Below, piece after piece: positions 60,957 to 64,000 of a stretch of 64,000 nt of DNA. The stretch is taken from assembly GCA_046269235.1 (NCBI GenBank), contig JBJZOS010000004.1, forward strand, positions 62,001-126,000, in the 5' to 3' direction. The stretch is from Soonwooa sp032078105. Its GTDB lineage: Bacteria; Bacteroidota; Bacteroidia; Flavobacteriales; Weeksellaceae. The first letter of the stretch is position 1. Each line of letters opens with the position of its first letter. The notes under the pieces were generated by a model. It was not told where the DNA came from, did not search any database, and worked only from the letters and a program-made list of their open reading frames with translations. Both the position numbers and the translations under genes were made by a program.

Positions 60957-62162
60957 ATGAACCAAGTATATATTGTAGACGGTGTTCGTACACCAATTGG
61001 AAAACTAAAAGGAAGCTTATCTGGGATGCGACCAGACGATATGGCTGCTTTTGTTATTAAAAAACTATTGGAGCGTAACGCTAATATCGACCAAAAAAGA
61101 ATTTATGATGTAGTGTTAGGATGTGCTAACCAAGCTGGCGAAGACAACAGAAATGTCGCTCGTATGGCTGGTTTGCTATCTGGTTTAGACTATCATGTTC
61201 CGGGTGAGACGGTTAACCGACTTTGCGCTTCGGGATTGTCTGCGGCGATTAATGCAGCGCGAGCTATTCAGGTTGGTGATGCCGATTTGATGATTTCTGG
61301 TGGTGTCGAAAATATGACACGTGGTCCATTGGTAATTTCGAAACCAGAAACAGCTTTTGGTGGCGATGCCAAAATTTATGATACAACTTTTGGTTGGCGT
61401 TTTATCAACCCAAAAATGAAAGAAATGTACGGTGTTGATGCGATGGGCGAAACGGCAGAAAATCTTGCTGAGCGTGATAATATTTCACGAGATGATCAAG
61501 ATCAATTTGCCTTTAATTCTCAAATGAAAACCAAAGTTGCTCAAGAAAACGGAAGATTAGCACAAGAGATTGTAGCGGTTAATATCCCACAAAGAAAAGG
61601 CGATGACATCATTTTTGACCGTGACGAGTTTGCCAAAAACGATACAACTTTAGAAGGTCTGGGAAAGTTGAGAACCGCTTTCAAAAAAGATGGAACTGTA
61701 ACTGCGGGTAATGCTTCAGGATTAAACGATGGTGCGGCAGCTAACCTTTTGGCGTCGGAGCAAGCGATTAAAGACTTTGGTTTAACACCAAAAGCAAGAA
61801 TCGTATCTAGCGCAGTGGTTGGTGTAGAGCCAAGAATCATGGGAATCGGTCCTGTTAAAGCCGCAGAATTAGCGTTGCAAAAAGCAGGTCTTACTTTCAA
61901 TGATATCGATATTATTGAGTTAAATGAAGCTTTTGCGGCGCAAAGTTTAGCATGTATCAGAGCTTGGGGCTTAGCAGATGACGATTCGAGAATCAACCCA
62001 AATGGTGGCGCAATCGCATTAGGTCATCCTCTAGGGATGAGCGGCGCAAGAATCCTTAATTCGGCGATGTACGAATTACAAAATCAAAACAAAAAATACG
62101 CTTTAGCCACAATGTGTGTGGGACTAGGGCAAGGCTTTGCAGTAATTATTGAAAAAGTTTAA
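60957..62162 (+). CDS. paaJ: acetyl-CoA acyltransferase, 3-oxoadipyl-CoA / 3-oxo-5,6-dehydrosuberyl-CoA thiolase
   Basis: A 401-residue thiolase. The nucleophile Cys lies in NRLCASGLSAAINAARA near residue 90; the second half has NEAFAAQSLACIRAW (His/Asn region), NPNGGAIALGHPLGMSGARI with the catalytic His, and the terminal CVGLGQGFAVIIE with the second Cys. The start block VYIVDGVRTPIGKLKGSLSG is standard for beta-ketoadipyl/PaaJ-type enzymes. In the pathway it releases acetyl-CoA twice from the ring-opened chain, finally giving succinyl-CoA. It is separated from paaH by 71 bp and from paaZ by 79 bp. Confidence 0.94.
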   Translation: MNQVYIVDGVRTPIGKLKGSLSGMRPDDMAAFVIKKLLERNANIDQKRIYDVVLGCANQAGEDNRNVARMAGLLSGLDYHVPGETVNRLCASGLSAAINAARAIQVGDADLMISGGVENMTRGPLVISKPETAFGGDAKIYDTTFGWRFINPKMKEMYGVDAMGETAENLAERDNISRDDQDQFAFNSQMKTKVAQENGRLAQEIVAVNIPQRKGDDIIFDRDEFAKNDTTLEGLGKLRTAFKKDGTVTAGNASGLNDGAAANLLASEQAIKDFGLTPKARIVSSAVVGVEPRIMGIGPVKAAELALQKAGLTFNDIDIIELNEAFAAQSLACIRAWGLADDDSRINPNGGAIALGHPLGMSGARILNSAMYELQNQNKKYALATMCVGLGQGFAVIIEKV

Positions 62163-62241
62163 TTATTTGTTCTAGCCAGAATTATAGATATTCTTTAAAT
62201 ATTTTAAAGACTTTGTACAATTTACATAATACATTTTACAA

Positions 62242-64000
62242 ATGAATCAATTAGAAAATTTTGCTTTAGGACAATGGACCAAAGGTTCTACTGAAGGCCA
62301 AATGTTATATAACGCCATTACAGGTGCCGAAATTGCAACGGCGTCATCAGCAGGTTTAGACTTTGGTGCGATGATGGATTATGCCCGTACAGTTGGTGGT
62401 CCAAAACTTCGCAAAATGACATTTCAAGAAAGAGGTCTGATGTTAAAAAAACTAGCATTATATCTTATGGAACGCAAAGAGGAATTTTACACCGTTTCTT
62501 GGGCGACTGGTGCGACACGTGCAGACTCTTGGGTAGATATCGAAGGTGGTATTGGTAACTTATTTGCGAATGCTTCGTTGCGCCGTCAGTTTGGTGATCA
62601 GCCTTTTTATGTAGAAGGTGATACACACAAATTATCCAAAAATGGAACTTTCATAGGGACGCATATTATGACACCAAAACGTGGTGTTGCCATTCATATC
62701 AATGCATTTAACTTCCCAGTTTGGGGCATGTTGGAGAAGATTGCAGTTAACCTTTTGGCGGGCGTTCCAGCGATTGTAAAACCAGCAACCATCACCTCGT
62801 TCTTAACAGAAGCAGTTGTTCGTGCGATCATCGAATCTAACATTCTTCCAGAAGGTGCATTACAATTAATTACAGGTTCAGCTAACGGTATTTTAGATTT
62901 CGTAGAGTCAGAAGATGTTGTAACGTTTACAGGTTCGGCTTCGACTGGCCAAATGCTGAAAGCGCATCCAAGAATTACCTCCGAAGGTGTTCCTTTTAAC
63001 TTAGAAGCAGATTCTCTTAACGCTTGTGTACTTGGAGAAGATGTAAAACCAGGTTCTGTAGAATTTGATATTTTCATTAAAGAAGTTACGCGCGAAATGA
63101 CCACCAAAGCGGGACAAAAATGTACAGCCGTTCGTCGTGCAATTGTACCGGCTAGTTTGGTTGAAGATGTCCAGATTGCATTAGGTCAACGTTTGTCAAC
63201 AACAAAAATCGGTGATCCTAATGTTGAAGGTGTCAGAATGGGCGCTTTGGCTGGTGCAGCTCAAGTTAAAGAAGTTCGCGAAAAAGTTGAAGAACTTGCC
63301 AAATCTCAAGAAATCGTTTTCGGAGATTTAGACAATTTCGAAGTAACAGGCGCAGACAAAAATAAAGGCTCATTTATTTCGCCAATATTGTTTTTAAATA
63401 ACGATCCGTTCAACAAAACGGATGTCCACAATATCGAAGCTTTCGGACCAGTGTCGACGATTATTCCTTACAATAATACCGCTGAAGCAATTGAGTTAGT
63501 TCGTATGGGGAAAGGATCATTGGTGTGTTCCATTGTTACTTCGGATAACGATATCGCAACCGAATTTGTGCTTAATGCAGGATCACTCCACGGTCGTATC
63601 GTTGTGCTGGATGCCGATTGTATCAAAGAATCTACAGGTCATGGTTCCCCGTTGCCATTGTTGGTTCATGGTGGTCCAGGACGTGCGGGCGGTGGTGAAG
63701 AGATGGGCGGAAAACGTGGCGTCCTTCATTACATGCAACGTACAGCCGTGCAAGGATCTCCTAACAAGTTGACGTCTATTACGCAACAATACCAATACGG
63801 CGCAGATTATATAGAAGATGACAAACATCCATTCGCAAAATATTTTGAAGAAATAAAAGTAGGCGATACGTTAATCACTGCAAAACATACCATTCAGCAG
63901 TCGGACATCAACGCATTTGCGGCCTTGTCGGGCGATAATTTCTATGCGCACGTCGATGCAACGTCTTTAGAAGGTACAATTTTCGAGCGTAATGTGGTGC
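62242..64000 (+). CDS. paaZ: oxepin-CoA hydrolase / 3-oxo-5,6-dehydrosuberyl-CoA semialdehyde dehydrogenase PaaZ (C-terminal end outside window)
   Basis: The first 586 codons of a bifunctional ring-opening enzyme. The N-terminal aldehyde dehydrogenase part (about 1-520) shows NAFNFPVWGMLEKIAVNL, FTGSASTG, the general-base Glu region NLEADSLNACV, and the catalytic Cys294 in KAGQKCTAVRR. From about residue 533 a MaoC-like (R)-hydratase domain starts (KYFEEIKVGDTL, then SDINAFAALSGDNFYAHVD), which cleaves the oxepin ring. The frame runs off the right edge, so the end of the hydratase is not seen. It is the last gene of the paa operon within the window. Confidence 0.96.
   Translation, partial: MNQLENFALGQWTKGSTEGQMLYNAITGAEIATASSAGLDFGAMMDYARTVGGPKLRKMTFQERGLMLKKLALYLMERKEEFYTVSWATGATRADSWVDIEGGIGNLFANASLRRQFGDQPFYVEGDTHKLSKNGTFIGTHIMTPKRGVAIHINAFNFPVWGMLEKIAVNLLAGVPAIVKPATITSFLTEAVVRAIIESNILPEGALQLITGSANGILDFVESEDVVTFTGSASTGQMLKAHPRITSEGVPFNLEADSLNACVLGEDVKPGSVEFDIFIKEVTREMTTKAGQKCTAVRRAIVPASLVEDVQIALGQRLSTTKIGDPNVEGVRMGALAGAAQVKEVREKVEELAKSQEIVFGDLDNFEVTGADKNKGSFISPILFLNNDPFNKTDVHNIEAFGPVSTIIPYNNTAEAIELVRMGKGSLVCSIVTSDNDIATEFVLNAGSLHGRIVVLDADCIKESTGHGSPLPLLVHGGPGRAGGGEEMGGKRGVLHYMQRTAVQGSPNKLTSITQQYQYGADYIEDDKHPFAKYFEEIKVGDTLITAKHTIQQSDINAFAALSGDNFYAHVDATSLEGTIFERNVV

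Overview
The window looks like part of a chromosome from a flavobacterium of the Weeksellaceae (Chryseobacterium/Epilithonimonas-like). The reasons are low G+C, Bacteroidota promoter boxes (TAnnTTTG, sometimes with a TTG/TTTG about 19 bp upstream), the porG-uppS-bamA-ompH-ompH block, an Nfu protein with doubled N-terminal domains, a fused alpha/beta 2-oxoacid dehydrogenase E1, and remnants of a type IX secretion sorting domain. No tRNA, rRNA, CRISPR array or intact insertion sequence was found.

Layout. 0-4.3 kb: two unrelated aconitases on the minus strand (a mitochondrial-type enzyme cut by the window edge, and AcnB) around a small unknown gene. 4.5-11 kb: a DUF2752 membrane protein, a TPP riboswitch in front of a lone TonB-dependent receptor (probable thiamine uptake), an HU-like membrane protein, a thioesterase, a 2-hydroxyacid dehydrogenase and a lipoprotein serine hydrolase. 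11-15.8 kb: a decaying accessory patch with a G+C-rich HU-like gene, a REP-associated transposase pseudogene flanked by REP-like hairpins, a gene frameshifted in an A10 tract, and a large secreted DUF6973 protein broken by two stops and one frameshift, with a small intact membrane-protein gene directly behind it. 15.9-20.1 kb: an Ig-like lipoprotein, a heme-binding protein, a ureohydrolase-fold protein without its metal ligands, and a glycosyltransferase. 20.3-24.8 kb: a minimal exopolysaccharide start/export module (WecA-like, Wza-like, Wzc-like with a Gly-Tyr tail). 25-32.4 kb: envelope biogenesis (porG, uppS, bamA, two ompH/skp) followed by a thioesterase, rfbD and an exported protein. 32.5-43.2 kb: housekeeping genes (Pif1-like helicase, ruvC, M16 protease, hemH, Nfu, gamma carbonic anhydrase, YihY, DUF4407). 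43.3-46.2 kb: a broken tail-collar-like secreted protein, a broken T9SS-tail protein, guaB and a further decayed small gene. 46.6-52.2 kb: an Omp85-type protein, an SDR enzyme, aroA, a MazG-like pyrophosphohydrolase and a beta-helix lipoprotein.

52.2-64 kb is a phenylacetate catabolic operon. A promoter overlapped by a perfect inverted repeat (likely the TetR operator) reads into a wrecked paaK (phenylacetate-CoA ligase), then the fused E1 dehydrogenase, a TetR regulator, paaE, paaA, paaB, paaC, paaD, paaH, paaJ and paaZ (cut by the window end). The ligase that normally makes phenylacetyl-CoA has lost its catalytic body, while a TPP-dependent 2-oxoacid dehydrogenase E1 sits in the same transcript. 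The operon may therefore now be fed from phenylpyruvate rather than free phenylacetate. Hairpin-rich elements occupy every long gap between its structural genes. I regard this rewired paa operon as the most interesting system here.
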